This document shows positions 26,001 through 35,781 of a stretch of 64,000 nucleotides of DNA, piece by piece (position 1 is the first letter of the stretch; the number at the start of each line of letters is the position of its first letter). A model generated the notes under the pieces. It did no database searches and had not been told where the DNA came from. It saw only the letters and a program-made list of their open reading frames with translations. Origin of the DNA: Halodesulfovibrio sp. MK-HDV (GTDB lineage: Bacteria > Desulfobacterota > Desulfovibrionia > Desulfovibrionales > Desulfovibrionaceae); the NCBI RefSeq assembly GCF_009914765.1, contig NZ_WYDS01000009.1:62001-126000 (forward strand), read 5' to 3'. The position numbers and the translations under genes are program-made.

Positions 26001-26030
26001 AGCTCACAGTGAAAGCTGTGAGCTTTTTTT
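26001..26030 (+). terminator. Terminator of tRNA-Pro copy 2
   Basis: Same hairpin with one T-G closing pair (AGCTCACAGT/GCTGTGAGCT), tetraloop GAAA, T7. Confidence 0.9.
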
Positions 26031-26178
26031 GTATCCAGTGCACGCAACTGAACATATCATCACTACAACAGCACTCCTTATTGTTATAGTAGCGCACATG
26101 GATAGAACTCGAATATAGTCATCTTCAGCAGAAAAAGAGCGCAAACAGCATTTATTTTGTATTTTCTGCATTTTTCAC

Positions 26179-26207
26179 TTGCACCGCCCGCTTCTTTTCC
26201 TTAGTAC
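26179..26207 (+). promoter_or_regulatory. Promoter of tRNA-Pro copy 3
   Basis: TTGCAC, 17 bases, TAGTAC; CGCGA before the tRNA. Confidence 0.75.
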
Positions 26208-26218
26208 ATCCTTCGCGA

Positions 26219-26295
<77 letters not shown>

Positions 26296-26304
26296 CGAAT
26301 TTAA

Positions 26305-26334
26305 AGCTCACAGTGTAAACTGTGAGCTTTTTTT
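26305..26334 (+). terminator. Terminator of tRNA-Pro copy 3
   Basis: AGCTCACAGT/ACTGTGAGCT with tetraloop GTAA, T7. Confidence 0.92.
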
Positions 26335-26466
26335 GTATCCAATCCTCTTCCCTCAAGCCCGACACGTTCCCCATTCATTTCTCCCGTAAATAACGCTTTC
26401 TTTTAGGCCAGATACGGCGTACCTAGCTCTTTATTTACAAACTTGTCATATTTACGGAGCAAAGCT

Positions 26467-27153
26467 GTGATTCTTCCACTCGGTTCACTTTTCAATGTTG
26501 CCTGCATTGTCATTGGGGGTACATGCGGACTTGCGATTGGCGGTCGATTACCTGAACGGGTACGCAATATTGTTTTTTCCGGTCTTGGGCTATGCACTCT
26601 CATCATTGGTGTTCAAATGGGTATGCAAAGCAAAAACCTTTTGGTTCTTGTATTCAGCATACTTCTTGGTTCCATCACCGGAGAATTGCTCAATCTAGAA
26701 AAGTTACTCACACGCGGCGCAGACAAACTAAAAAAAGTCGTCAAATCAAATAATTCAAAATTTACAGACGGCTTTGTTTCTACCTCAGTACTTTTTTGCA
26801 TCGGTTCAATGGCAATTCTTGGATCATTTGAAGAAGGGCTTCGCGGCGAACATACAATTTTATTCGCCAAATCCATTCTTGATGGATTCGCAGCCATGGC
26901 ATTTGCCGCTACCTACGGCGTCGGCGTGCTGTTTTCCGCTATTCCCGTTTTCATTTATCAGGGCAGCCTTACTGAGTTTGCTACATATTTACAGCCTATC
27001 ATGACAGACAGCATGATGACGGAACTCACAGCCACCGGCGGCGCGCTTATTATCGGCATTGGCATCAGCCTGCTTGAACTCCGCACCATCTCGTTAACAA
27101 ACATGCTTCCTGCTCTACTTTTTGCACCAATATTCGCTTACTTTTTTGGTTAG
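26467..27153 (+). CDS. DUF554 family membrane protein
   Basis: 228 residues with about six or seven membrane segments. The N-terminus, LPLGSLFNVACIVIGGTCGL, and the central FVSTSVLFCIGSMAILGSFE with GLRGEHTILFAKSILDGFAA are typical of DUF554, inner-membrane proteins of unknown, possibly transport, function. The start is a GTG seven bases after GGAG, because the family begins with this LPxGxxxN stretch; the upstream ATG has no site. It lies between tRNA-Pro copies 3 and 4. Confidence 0.85.
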   Translation: MILPLGSLFNVACIVIGGTCGLAIGGRLPERVRNIVFSGLGLCTLIIGVQMGMQSKNLLVLVFSILLGSITGELLNLEKLLTRGADKLKKVVKSNNSKFTDGFVSTSVLFCIGSMAILGSFEEGLRGEHTILFAKSILDGFAAMAFAATYGVGVLFSAIPVFIYQGSLTEFATYLQPIMTDSMMTELTATGGALIIGIGISLLELRTISLTNMLPALLFAPIFAYFFG

Positions 27154-27231
27154 CAGAAATAGTTCAACAAATTTTTAGTTACCGCGACATGCAAAGAAAC
27201 GTTCAAACTATCTCGGCTGCAATTATCCGAC

Positions 27232-27292
27232 ATATTTAAAAAGAAGGAGAAATTCACAATATGAATGTGAATTTCTCCTTCTTTTTAAATAT
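27232..27292. repeat. Perfect 26-bp inverted repeat (long hairpin) after the DUF554 gene
   Basis: Two exact 26-base arms (core AAGAAGGAGAAATTCAC) are separated by nine bases. The arms contain A5/T5 stretches, so it can act as a terminator on both strands between DUF554 and convergent pcp. The stem is far longer than the 8-13 bp stems of most terminators in the window. Confidence 0.85.
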
Positions 27293-27404
27293 CATCTAGT
27301 TACTCAGCAGAACACGTCCCTCATCAAACATGCAGGACGTCATCGAAGCCTCTACTGCCTATTCCCATAGTGACACAAGACACTTTACCGATATCCTTTG
27401 AGTA

Positions 27405-28073
27405 TCAGATCTGCCAGCAGGAACGCACAGGCATATCTACATCTAGTTTATGTTCAATTGCGGCCTGTATGGCAACCTTAAGACCGCCAACAGTGGTATC
27501 CAACGACATACTCGGGCTCCCAAGAAAAGCATCCGTAGCAGCCACTTCTGGCAGTGCAGGTAAATGTATCCACCCTGCCCTTATAGGGAGCTTATTCGAT
27601 TCGACATGATGTATTACACCATACATAAGATGATTACACATCAAGGTTCCAGCCGCATCAGAAATATCCGCAGGAAATCCCGCTTTACGCATTGCCAGCA
27701 CCATAGCCCGTAACGGCAGCGTGGCGTAATATGCTGCAGGTCCACCCGGCACGACTGGCTCTCCCTGTTGCGTCAGTCCGTCATTATCATGCAATCCATA
27801 CCGGGTAGAATCATTTATGTTCTGAGCGATTCGTTCAATCGTCAACATTGCCCTACCGCCAAATTCACCCAGCATTATGACCATCACTGGATTATGTTTT
27901 TCAATAGCACTGACTACTGTGTCGATGCATTTGAACCAGTAGCTCGGGGCTTCCACACCTACAACACGAACGCCAGCAATGATTTGACCATCTAAAGCCT
28001 CGGCTGATTGATTGGCGGGATTCACAGGCGTATTGCCGTAAGGCCCAAAGCCAGTCACCAAAATTGTATCCAT
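27405..28073 (-). CDS. pcp: Pyroglutamyl-peptidase I
   Basis: 222 residues, C15 peptidase. The Glu-Cys-His triad is visible: Glu in MLTIERIAQNIND, Cys in DAAGTLMCNHLMYG and His in GWIHLPALPE; the N-terminal ILVTGFGPYGNTPVNPA is diagnostic. It removes N-terminal pyroglutamate from peptides in the cytoplasm. GGAG lies eight bases before the ATG. Located between tRNA-Pro copies 3 and 4. Confidence 0.93.
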   Translation of the reverse strand: MDTILVTGFGPYGNTPVNPANQSAEALDGQIIAGVRVVGVEAPSYWFKCIDTVVSAIEKHNPVMVIMLGEFGGRAMLTIERIAQNINDSTRYGLHDNDGLTQQGEPVVPGGPAAYYATLPLRAMVLAMRKAGFPADISDAAGTLMCNHLMYGVIHHVESNKLPIRAGWIHLPALPEVAATDAFLGSPSMSLDTTVGGLKVAIQAAIEHKLDVDMPVRSCWQI

Positions 28074-28431
28074 GCAAAACTCTCCTTTCCTTGCCGGTCA
28101 ACATCACCGGTGTTCCAAATGTCCACACTGTGCCTCCCTAAAAACAGAGGCCTCTCAACAGTACTAACATTATGGCATGGAGAGTGTTGTTACAAGAAAG
28201 CCAATCATTCTATAAACAGTCCCCACCGCTTTCGAATACTTCCTATTTCTAAGCTTTGAACTTATGCGCTCGACTTGAGTGCTCCTACCAACGTATATTT
28301 TCAAAATTCTGCCAGTGGCAGTTTTTCATAGAAAAGCATCAAACTTGAGCTTAAAAACGTTTTTTTTGCATTGAAAGTCAAAATATTCACTTTTTTTTTC
28401 GCATAAACTTTACGTTTTCTGCATTTTTTCC
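28074..28431. other. Intergenic region upstream of pcp and tRNA-Pro copy 4
   Basis: No gene recognised. The right end carries the TGCATTTTTT block that precedes tRNA-Pro promoters; the rest has no clear element. Confidence 0.35.
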
Positions 28432-28460
28432 TTGCAAGTCACTCCGGTTTTCCTTAGTAC
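28432..28460 (+). promoter_or_regulatory. Promoter of tRNA-Pro copy 4
   Basis: TTGCAA, 17 bases, TAGTAC; ten bases to the tRNA including CGCGA. Confidence 0.75.
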
Positions 28461-28470
28461 TTTTCCGCGA

Positions 28471-28547
<77 letters not shown>

Positions 28548-28556
28548 TGAATTTAA

Positions 28557-28585
28557 AGTTCACAGTGAAAACTGTGAGCTTTTTT
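28557..28585 (+). terminator. Terminator of tRNA-Pro copy 4
   Basis: AGTTCACAGT/ACTGTGAGCT (one T-G pair), tetraloop GAAA, T-run. Confidence 0.9.
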
Positions 28586-28712
28586 CATATCCACTGCTTT
28601 GCATTTTTACACCTACAGTAGAAAATAGCGGAGCACAGGGAACCTCTATGCAGACTCAAAGAGCCTACATCAAAAAAATGTGACTAAATTTTAATAAAAT
28701 TGCATTTTTTAC

Positions 28713-28741
28713 TTGCAACTCCCGCCACTTTTCCTTAGTTA
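28713..28741 (+). promoter_or_regulatory. Promoter of tRNA-Pro copy 5
   Basis: TTGCAA, 17 bases, TAGTTA; T-rich block upstream and CGCGA before the tRNA. Confidence 0.75.
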
Positions 28742-28753
28742 CATTTCTCGCGA

Positions 28754-28830
<77 letters not shown>

Positions 28831-28839
28831 CGAATTTTT

Positions 28840-28869
28840 AGCTCACAGTGCAAACTGTGAGCTTTTTTT
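28840..28869 (+). terminator. Terminator of tRNA-Pro copy 5
   Basis: AGCTCACAGT/ACTGTGAGCT with tetraloop GCAA, T7. Confidence 0.92.
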
Positions 28870-29064
28870 ATGTCCGCTGCCTTGCTGCAAGCAGCTACGT
28901 CCAGAACAAAAGTCTATGGCGTCACCCTATCGTCATGGAACAGACAGCATCAAAGGCGCAACGCCAAGCACCCTTGCCTCATTCTCATTTCAAAAATTCT
29001 CCATAAAAAAACGCTTCTATGTTTTCACACAGAGGCGCTTTATATTTCTATCGCTATGCCCTTG

Positions 29065-29607
29065 CTAGCAACGTCCAAAAAGCACAGCATCAATAGCTGC
29101 TACTGCACATGTAAGGCGTTCCTGCCGTGTCCCTTGTACTTCTACAAAAGACACACACCGATTCTCCAACTCTTTCTTAAACAGCTTCTGCATACGCCCG
29201 CGTTCAAGAGGTCGATCCCGCTGTCCGTCATCTTCCCACGGAATGTCGATTCCACAAAGAACGTATAGAGTATAGACTCTTTCATCCATTGTCGTCTCAA
29301 TCCACTCAGGATTATTTTTGTAATAGTATTTGTTGTACACAGCCGAAGATAACATATTCGTATCGCAGAGCAGAAAGGGAGGACGCTTTGCTTCTACAGC
29401 CAATTCTGCCTCAAGCTGTCCTTTTGCAATAGGCAGAGCATCTTCAAGTGTGAGCTCTCCGTCATGCTCTACAAAGTACTTACGCAAGTACTCTTCAACA
29501 TACGGCACACCATAATACTTTGCTAACATGTCTGTTAACGTAGATTTCCCCGTACATTCAGACCCGGTAACAACAACACGAACAATCGGGGCAGCGTTAG
29601 GCGACAT
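29065..29607 (-). CDS. NadR-like nicotinamide riboside kinase-type ATPase
   Basis: 180 residues: P-loop VVVTGSECTGKSTLTDMLAKYY at the start, VPYVEEYLRKYF, LLCDTNMLSSAVYNKYYY and the lid region DDGQRDRPLERGRM. These match the kinase domain of NadR, without the repressor and adenylyltransferase domains. It should phosphorylate nicotinamide riboside to NMN in the cytoplasm. The pairing with pnuC supports this. The ATG after GAGGAAAAGATT is chosen; it starts 14 bases after the pnuC stop. Located between tRNA-Pro copies 5 and 6. Confidence 0.88.
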   Translation of the reverse strand: MSPNAAPIVRVVVTGSECTGKSTLTDMLAKYYGVPYVEEYLRKYFVEHDGELTLEDALPIAKGQLEAELAVEAKRPPFLLCDTNMLSSAVYNKYYYKNNPEWIETTMDERVYTLYVLCGIDIPWEDDGQRDRPLERGRMQKLFKKELENRCVSFVEVQGTRQERLTCAVAAIDAVLFGRC

Positions 29608-29621
29608 AATCTTTTCCTCGT

Positions 29622-30254
29622 TTAAGCAGTCTGGCATTTGGCTTCAGTATTCACGGTATCTGCCTGCATAGACTTGTACCAACTGTAAAGACCGGCAACT
29701 GCCATAATGGTGTACACAGCCATAAGACCACTGTACCCAGTCCACCCTTTAGCAAAGTAAATATAGATGTACATTGCGTCAGCAACAATCCACAGAATCC
29801 AGTTCTCCAGATATTTTCGTGCGAGCAAGTACTGAGCAATCAAACTGATGACTGTGGTAATTGTATCCAGCCACGGAAATGCAGCATGTAATATATTCTG
29901 AGAGATGTATCCAAAAATCATTATGCCCACGATGCCTACACCAGTGAGCTTTAAAGCAAGTGCCTTATCCACAGTGCGCACCGGCAACGGAGTATCATTT
30001 TCGCCACCGCGCATCCACTGCCACCAGCCATAAAAGCCGAGCACTACGTACACAAACTGGAGAAAGGCATCCATGTAGAGCCTTCCGTTAAAAACAACCA
30101 CCATCCAAATGCCAACACTGAGAATGCCAAACGGCCAGCATAATGGCTTTTGACGCACACTTAAAACAATATAAATAAGTCCAGTTGCAATCGAAATACG
30201 TTCAGGCCAGCTCATAGCTTCCACAAAGCCGAGAACGAAGTTAAGAAGTTCCAT
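29622..30254 (-). CDS. pnuC: PnuC-family nicotinamide riboside transporter
   Basis: 210 residues with about seven membrane helices. Family wording includes FGILSVGIWMVVVF, FVYVVLGFYGWWQWMRGG and the aromatic AKYLENW-like part ARKYLENWILWIVADAMYIY. PnuC moves nicotinamide riboside by facilitated diffusion across the inner membrane; trapping is by the kinase encoded next. AAAGGA lies six bases before the ATG. Other Pnu members carry thiamin or riboflavin, but the linked NadR-like kinase favours nicotinamide riboside. Confidence 0.92.
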   Translation of the reverse strand: MELLNFVLGFVEAMSWPERISIATGLIYIVLSVRQKPLCWPFGILSVGIWMVVVFNGRLYMDAFLQFVYVVLGFYGWWQWMRGGENDTPLPVRTVDKALALKLTGVGIVGIMIFGYISQNILHAAFPWLDTITTVISLIAQYLLARKYLENWILWIVADAMYIYIYFAKGWTGYSGLMAVYTIMAVAGLYSWYKSMQADTVNTEAKCQTA

Positions 30255-30806
30255 AGTATTTCCTTTAGAGCCGCCAACTTGAGCAGATGCAACCCGTATA
30301 AATAGTAAAATAAAAAAAAAGATTAATTACAAACAGCACGCCACAGCGCACCCGCAGGGTACTCATTCAGTACAGCTTGAAAGCTCGCCTACGGTTGATA
30401 CCGCTACTTCAAAAAACAAATCCACACACACCCAAGTATGCCTCAATCTCATTTTTTTATGCCGCTATACTCTCTTTATCCGTGAAGCTCGAAGACTTAC
30501 TAACGGCTAACGGCTGCGCAGCTCTTTTTTAATCTGTAAAAAAAGGCTTTGTACGCAATCTCAATCAGCACAGGATGCCTCGCCAGTAAAGAATCATGCT
30601 CTCTTCTATCGACACCCTCATGCGCATGAGCGTTTATGTATTGATTGAATGTACAAAGTCAACTCACCGTGCCCACCTATTTTTCTCATACGATGAAATC
30701 TAGCCGTAACCACATCGAGCGATAACAGTCACACAACAATGCATGAGTGGGCATCGCTATATCATGCGCAATATCAGAAAAAAAAATGATTTTTTGCATT
30801 TTTTAC
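30255..30806. other. Region between pnuC and tRNA-Pro copy 6, no gene seen
   Basis: About 550 bases without coding signal. It should contain the pnuC promoter. I looked for thiamin and NAD riboswitch-like patterns ahead of pnuC and recognised none. The last 20 bases are the T-rich block shared by the tRNA-Pro promoters. Confidence 0.35.
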
Positions 30807-30835
30807 TTGCATCTAACTCCAGTTTTCCATATCAC
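30807..30835 (+). promoter_or_regulatory. Promoter of tRNA-Pro copy 6
   Basis: TTGCAT, 17 bases, TATCAC; 11 bases to the tRNA with CGCGA. Confidence 0.72.
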
Positions 30836-30846
30836 TTCTTTCGCGA

Positions 30847-30923
<77 letters not shown>

Positions 30924-30932
30924 CGAATATTT

Positions 30933-30962
30933 AGCTCACAGTGAAAACTGTGAGCTTTTTTT
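30933..30962 (+). terminator. Terminator of tRNA-Pro copy 6
   Basis: AGCTCACAGT/ACTGTGAGCT with tetraloop GAAA, T-run. Confidence 0.92.
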
Positions 30963-31059
30963 GTGTCCTATTTTTCACCAGCACGTTCCATCGTCTGTCC
31001 CACCAGCGAAAAAGAGATCTATTCCCAAAAAAAACTCTCAGATTTATCAGTATACAAAA

Positions 31060-31091
31060 AAAGGAGCTTCAGATTACTCTGAAGCTCCTTT
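31060..31091 (-). terminator. Terminator after the cyclophilin gene
   Basis: AAAGGAGCTTCAG/CTGAAGCTCCTTT stem with six-base loop, T-run on the minus strand. Confidence 0.88.
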
Positions 31092-31146
31092 ACTATTCTA
31101 GGAATAAACGCCTCGCCGCAACAAGTGCAGCGAAGTGTACTACAAC

Positions 31147-31728
31147 CTATTCTACAACGTATGCTTTAACGATAGCAACCTGCTCAACAGGAACGTCCTG
31201 ATGGAAACCGAAGCTACCAGTTTTTACGCCCTTCATGATGTCGATGATCTCAGTGCCTTCTACAACTTTACCGAAAACTGCGTAGCCCCAGCCGCTCACG
31301 GATTTACCGGAGTGGTTAAGGAATGCGTTATCTTTAACGTTGATGAAGAACTGAGCAGTAGCAGAATCAGGATCCTGAGTACGTGCCATTGAGAGAGTGT
31401 ATTTATCGTTAGCGAGGCCGTTGTCAGCTTCGTTTTTGATTGGCTCACGAGTTTCTTTCTGTTCCATATCAGCGTCAAAACCGCCGCCCTGGATCATGAA
31501 GTTGTCGATTACGCGGTGGAAGATAGTACCATCGTAGAAACCGTCACGAACGTACTGTTCGAAGTTCTTAGAGCTTTCAGGAGCTTTTTCTGTATCGAGT
31601 TCAACAACAAAGTTGCCCATTGTAGTTTCAAATTTAATCAAAACGGAATCCTCTTTAGCCAGCGCACTGCTGGAAGTGAATGTTACTAAAAGAAGCGCTA
31701 CTGCGCCAAGTAAATGTAAAAGTCGCAT
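31147..31728 (-). CDS. Exported cyclophilin-type peptidyl-prolyl cis-trans isomerase
   Basis: 193 residues: a signal peptide (LLHLLGAVALLLVTFTSSSALA) and one cyclophilin domain with FHRVIDNFMIQGGGFDADM, the catalytic Arg in FHRV, SMARTQDPDSATAQFFINV and YAVFGKVVEG. It speeds proline isomerisation in proteins of the periplasm. The ATG chosen is nine bases after GGAG and starts the signal peptide; the longer frame does not. It follows clpB by 74 bases, so it may be the last gene of the chaperone operon. Confidence 0.92.
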   Translation of the reverse strand: MRLLHLLGAVALLLVTFTSSSALAKEDSVLIKFETTMGNFVVELDTEKAPESSKNFEQYVRDGFYDGTIFHRVIDNFMIQGGGFDADMEQKETREPIKNEADNGLANDKYTLSMARTQDPDSATAQFFINVKDNAFLNHSGKSVSGWGYAVFGKVVEGTEIIDIMKGVKTGSFGFHQDVPVEQVAIVKAYVVE

Positions 31729-31802
31729 ATGCACTCTCTCCATATTATGTAGATTGATTGTAGGTGCATTATCAAAAGCCGCTTGTATCTGCAATATTCG
31801 TC

Positions 31803-34415
31803 TTATGAAATCGTAAATTGCAAATCTTCGAAGTCGTCATCTTCCGTTACAACATCAATGACAACATGCTGACCTTCTCGTAACTCACCGCCAATAAGCT
31901 TGCGTGCAAGCGTAGTCTCAAGTCTCTGCTGTAGATAACGTCGCAGAGGACGAGCACCGTACACAGGGTCGTACGCGTTGTCTGCAATAAAATCACGCGC
32001 AGCCTCGGTGAGCTCCAAGGTGATCTTACGACCTTCCAGCCTTGCACGCAACCGGCCTAGAAGAAGTTCAATAATCTCTTTAATCTGTTCACGTAACAGA
32101 GGTTTAAAGAGTACCGTCTCATCAACACGGTTCAAAAATTCCGGCCTAAAGTGCTTGCGCAGCTCCTGCATAACAGTCTCACGAATACCATCTGCAAGAT
32201 GGCCGTCCGGAGAGATGCCCTCAAGCAACAACGGTGCACCGATGTTGGAGGTCATGATGATAATTGTATTTTTAAAGTTAACGGTGCGTCCCTGACTATC
32301 AGTCAAACGTCCGTCATCTAAAATCTGCAACAAGGTATTAAACACATCGGGATGTGCTTTTTCTACTTCATCAAAAAGCACTACACTGTAAGGCTTACGG
32401 CGCACAGCCTCTGTGAGCTGTCCACCCTCGTCATATCCGATGTATCCAGGAGGGGCACCGATAAGACGGGCAACAGTGTGTTTTTCCATGTACTCACTCA
32501 TATCGAGTCGTACAATATTATCTTCTGTGTCGAACAATGCTTCTGCCAGAGTCTTACACAACTCTGTTTTACCAACACCGGTCGGTCCCAAGAATATGAA
32601 GGAACCAATAGGCCGGTTTGGATCAGAAAGGCCTGCGCGTGAACGCAGAACAGCTTCAGAAACAGCCTCAACAGCTTCATCCTGTCCAATCACTCGTTCA
32701 TGTAATTCAATAGGCAGACGTAACAGTTTGTCACGCTCAGCCTCCACAAGACGTGTGACAGGAATGCCTGTCCAAAGTGCCACAATACTGGCTACGTCTT
32801 CAGGACGAACTTCTTCTTTCAGCAGACGCTCGTCTCCGCCCTCTTCATCCTGTTCTGGATTCAGGCGGTTCTCAAGATCATTCAGCACAGAATATTTAAG
32901 CTGTGCAGCCGTATTCAAATCATAATTACGTTCAGCTTCTTCAATCTTACGCTTGGTTTCTTCAATCTGTTCTTTCAACTGTCGCTGCGAATCAATGGCA
33001 CCCTTTTCTTTTTCCCATTTAGACATGAGGTCTGCATGAGTGCCGCGCAACTCAGAAAGTTCATTTTCAAGTTTTTCCAAACGCTCACGGGAAGCTTGAT
33101 CAGTTTCTTTACGAAGTGCTTCACGTTCAATTTCAAGCTGCATCATCTTGCGGCTGGCTTCATCCAGTTCCGCAGGCATAGAGTCAATCTCTGTACGAAT
33201 CATTGCCGCAGCTTCATCAATAAGGTCAATAGCCTTATCCGGCAGCTGACGGTCTGAAATATATCTGTCGGAAAGCATAACAGCTTCCACAATTGCGGAG
33301 TCGCTGATGCGCACACCATGGTGCACTTCAAAGCGTTCCTTCAAGCCACGCAGGATAGAAATAGTGTCTTCAAGCGTCGGTTGATCTACAACAAGCGGCT
33401 GAAAACGACGCTCCAGAGCAGGATCTTTTTCGATGTACTGACGGTATTCATCAAGTGTAGTGGCACCAATGCAATGCAGTTCTCCTCGAGCCAGCATAGG
33501 CTTGAGCAAGTTACCGGCATCCATTGCGCCTTCTGTTTTACCGGCACCTACAATAGTATGCAGTTCATCAATGAACATTAAAATACGGCCTTCAGATTTT
33601 TCAACTTCTGCAAGAACCGCTTTAAGACGCTCTTCAAACTCACCACGATACTTGGCACCAGCAATCAGCGCGCCCATATCAAGAGCAAACAAGCTTTTGT
33701 CTTTTAGACTTTCAGGCACATCACCGTTCAAAATACGATGAGCGAGCCCTTCAACAATAGCTGTTTTACCAACACCTGCCTCACCAATAAGCACAGGGTT
33801 ATTCTTAGTACGACGGGAAAGAATACGGATAGTACGACGAATCTCAGCATCTCGCCCGATAACAGGATCAAGCTTGCCTCTTCGGGCTTCATCTACAAGA
33901 TCACGACCATATTTGATCAAAGCCTCATAGGTATCTTCTGGATTCTGTGATGTTACACGCTGAGCACCACGAACTTCGTTCAGAGACTTCAAAACATCTT
34001 CATAAGTGAAGTTCATAGCCTTAACCACTGCCGCAACGGATGGAGCAACAGGTGGTTCCAGTGCTACACAAAACAGATGCTCAACGCTGACAAATTCGTC
34101 TTTCATGCGTTTTGCAAAATCCTGTGCGCGCACTAACAACTGGTTCAGCTGCTGAGTCACCATAATAGTGTCGTGACTGGCACCGGGGCCGCTCACGGAA
34201 GGTCTTTTACGAATTTCTTTTTCTAATGCAGACCCAAAACGGGCTGGATCAACATTCACGCGCTCTAAAATGCGCCGAACAAGACCCTGCTCTTGATCCA
34301 CCAATGCAAGCACGAGATGATCAACATCCACTTGCTGGTGCCCAAAACGAATTGCAATGTTTTGTGCCTCACTAATGGCTGCCTGAGATTTTTCAGTGAA
34401 CTGATTTAAATCCAT
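31803..34415 (-). CDS. clpB: ClpB disaggregase
   Basis: 870 residues, full length. N-terminal Clp-N repeat, first AAA+ module (Walker [21 protein letters not shown], with pore loop KYRGEFE), a long coiled-coil middle domain (about 410-530, rich in Glu/Lys/Leu), second AAA+ module ([18 protein letters not shown], pore loop GYIGYDEGG) and a C-terminal domain ([14 protein letters not shown]). No IGF/L loop for ClpP is seen, as expected for ClpB. With DnaK/DnaJ it rescues aggregated proteins. GGAG precedes the ATG; 54 bases after cbpM. Confidence 0.97.
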   Translation of the reverse strand: MDLNQFTEKSQAAISEAQNIAIRFGHQQVDVDHLVLALVDQEQGLVRRILERVNVDPARFGSALEKEIRKRPSVSGPGASHDTIMVTQQLNQLLVRAQDFAKRMKDEFVSVEHLFCVALEPPVAPSVAAVVKAMNFTYEDVLKSLNEVRGAQRVTSQNPEDTYEALIKYGRDLVDEARRGKLDPVIGRDAEIRRTIRILSRRTKNNPVLIGEAGVGKTAIVEGLAHRILNGDVPESLKDKSLFALDMGALIAGAKYRGEFEERLKAVLAEVEKSEGRILMFIDELHTIVGAGKTEGAMDAGNLLKPMLARGELHCIGATTLDEYRQYIEKDPALERRFQPLVVDQPTLEDTISILRGLKERFEVHHGVRISDSAIVEAVMLSDRYISDRQLPDKAIDLIDEAAAMIRTEIDSMPAELDEASRKMMQLEIEREALRKETDQASRERLEKLENELSELRGTHADLMSKWEKEKGAIDSQRQLKEQIEETKRKIEEAERNYDLNTAAQLKYSVLNDLENRLNPEQDEEGGDERLLKEEVRPEDVASIVALWTGIPVTRLVEAERDKLLRLPIELHERVIGQDEAVEAVSEAVLRSRAGLSDPNRPIGSFIFLGPTGVGKTELCKTLAEALFDTEDNIVRLDMSEYMEKHTVARLIGAPPGYIGYDEGGQLTEAVRRKPYSVVLFDEVEKAHPDVFNTLLQILDDGRLTDSQGRTVNFKNTIIIMTSNIGAPLLLEGISPDGHLADGIRETVMQELRKHFRPEFLNRVDETVLFKPLLREQIKEIIELLLGRLRARLEGRKITLELTEAARDFIADNAYDPVYGARPLRRYLQQRLETTLARKLIGGELREGQHVVIDVVTEDDDFEDLQFTIS

Positions 34416-34469
34416 ATTGCACTCTCCGAATCATTGAACATACTGAAATATAAAATCGTAACTGCGATA

Positions 34470-34799
34470 TTATTCCGCGCCAGACTCAAGCTCTTCAACT
34501 TTACGTTCTAAATCCTGAACACGTTCGAGCAAATCAACAATGATCGAACCGCCTGTCGGAGTTAGACTAAAATCATCACAAATACGGATAAGCTTGCGGA
34601 CGCGAAAAACGTCCTTACGAGTAAACAAGTAATGCTTATCCGCAGCCTTCGCAGGAATAATCCATTCCATCTCAAGCAACTCGCCCAATTTAGAAGGATG
34701 AATTCCCGTAAGCTCTAAAAATTGAGCCCATGCAATGCGATCCGATTGAACAGGCAATTCTTCAGATATCATCTGTAACTCCAGAATAGTACGTGTCAT
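34470..34799 (-). CDS. cbpM: CbpM-like chaperone modulator
   Basis: 109 residues. A MerR-like helix-turn-helix (LELTGIHPSKLGELLEMEWI, then YLFTRKDVFRVRKLIRICDD) and a C-terminal coiled coil (IVDLLERVQDLERKVEELE) match CbpM, which binds the J-domain of CbpA and modulates its co-chaperone activity. Its place between cbpA and clpB supports this. 37 bases separate it from cbpA. Confidence 0.85.
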   Translation of the reverse strand: MTRTILELQMISEELPVQSDRIAWAQFLELTGIHPSKLGELLEMEWIIPAKAADKHYLFTRKDVFRVRKLIRICDDFSLTPTGGSIIVDLLERVQDLERKVEELESGAE

Positions 34800-34836
34800 T
34801 GCAAGCCTCCCGTATTTGCGAAGATATTATGCCATG

Positions 34837-35781
34837 CTAGAATTCACGAGGGGTAAAGTCTTCAAATTCTTTTGAAAGCTCTTCCCAAAGTTCTTTTTGC
34901 TTATCTGTAGTGGATTCAGGAACAACAACTTTAATACGCACAAATTGGTCACCTTTGTTCGAACCAGTTCCCAGACCTTTGTTACGCAGACGAAGTTTAC
35001 GACCGCTGCCGCTGCCGGCTGCAATACGCAGGCTTACGTTACCATCAAGCGTAGGTACGGTTACTTCTGCACCAAGAGCTGCTTCCCATGGGGATAATGG
35101 TAATTCGAGAAGAACATTCAAACCATCAAGGGTAAAACGATGATGTGCAGCGATTTTTACTTTAAGATACAAATCGCCTGATGCACCGCCACCATAGCCC
35201 TGATCACCCTGACCGGACAAACGAATACGTGCGCCATCCTTAATACCAGCAGGAATGTTAACTTCCAGCGCCTTTGTACCGCCGCCACCGTCTGAAAGAG
35301 TAATGGATTTACGACCGCCGTGGTATGCTTCTTCCAAAGTTAAGGACAAAGAAGCTTCGACATCACGCCCACGCTGCTGACGACTGCCGTAGCCGCCACC
35401 TTGTCCACCAAAGCCCTGAAAACCGCCTCCACCTTGGAAGCCACCACCGCCGCCACCAAACATGTTTTCAAAGAAGTCACTAAAATCGCCGCCACCACCA
35501 AAGTTCATATTCTGATAGCCGCCTCCGCCGCCACCATTAAAGTGCTGACCTTGCTGCCAGTTAGGGCCAAGCTGATCATACATGCGACGTTTTTCAGGAT
35601 CTTTAAGCACTTCATGCGCTTCGTTCGCTTCTTTAAATTTTGTTTCGGCTTCAGCATCATCCGGGTTCAAGTCAGGATGGTATTTTCGCGCAATTTTCTT
35701 AAACGCACGAGAAATCTCATCTTTCTCTGCGGTTTTGGAAACACCTAAAATTTTATAATAATCTTTATACTCAACAGACAT
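34837..35781 (-). CDS. cbpA: DnaJ-type co-chaperone of the CbpA class
   Basis: 314 residues: J-domain (residues 3-70) with HPD in ARKYHPDLNPDD, a very Gly/Phe-rich linker (about 78-135) and two C-terminal substrate-binding domains (SLTLEEAYHGGRKSI, IPAGIKDGARIRLSGQGDQG). The four CxxCxGxG zinc repeats of DnaJ are absent, so it is CbpA-like. It stimulates DnaK ATPase and delivers substrates. The ATG follows AGGGG; a GTG two codons earlier overlaps that site. First gene of cbpA-cbpM-clpB. No CIRCE element was seen upstream. Confidence 0.92.
   Translation of the reverse strand: MSVEYKDYYKILGVSKTAEKDEISRAFKKIARKYHPDLNPDDAEAETKFKEANEAHEVLKDPEKRRMYDQLGPNWQQGQHFNGGGGGGYQNMNFGGGGDFSDFFENMFGGGGGGFQGGGGFQGFGGQGGGYGSRQQRGRDVEASLSLTLEEAYHGGRKSITLSDGGGGTKALEVNIPAGIKDGARIRLSGQGDQGYGGGASGDLYLKVKIAAHHRFTLDGLNVLLELPLSPWEAALGAEVTVPTLDGNVSLRIAAGSGSGRKLRLRNKGLGTGSNKGDQFVRIKVVVPESTTDKQKELWEELSKEFEDFTPREF

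Noticed and set aside
30255-30800. Riboswitch upstream of pnuC
   Set aside because: No thiamin or NAD riboswitch signature could be recognised by eye.
32413-32925. 170-codon ORF antisense to clpB
   Set aside because: Ser/Arg-rich mirror of ClpB codons without domain or start signal.
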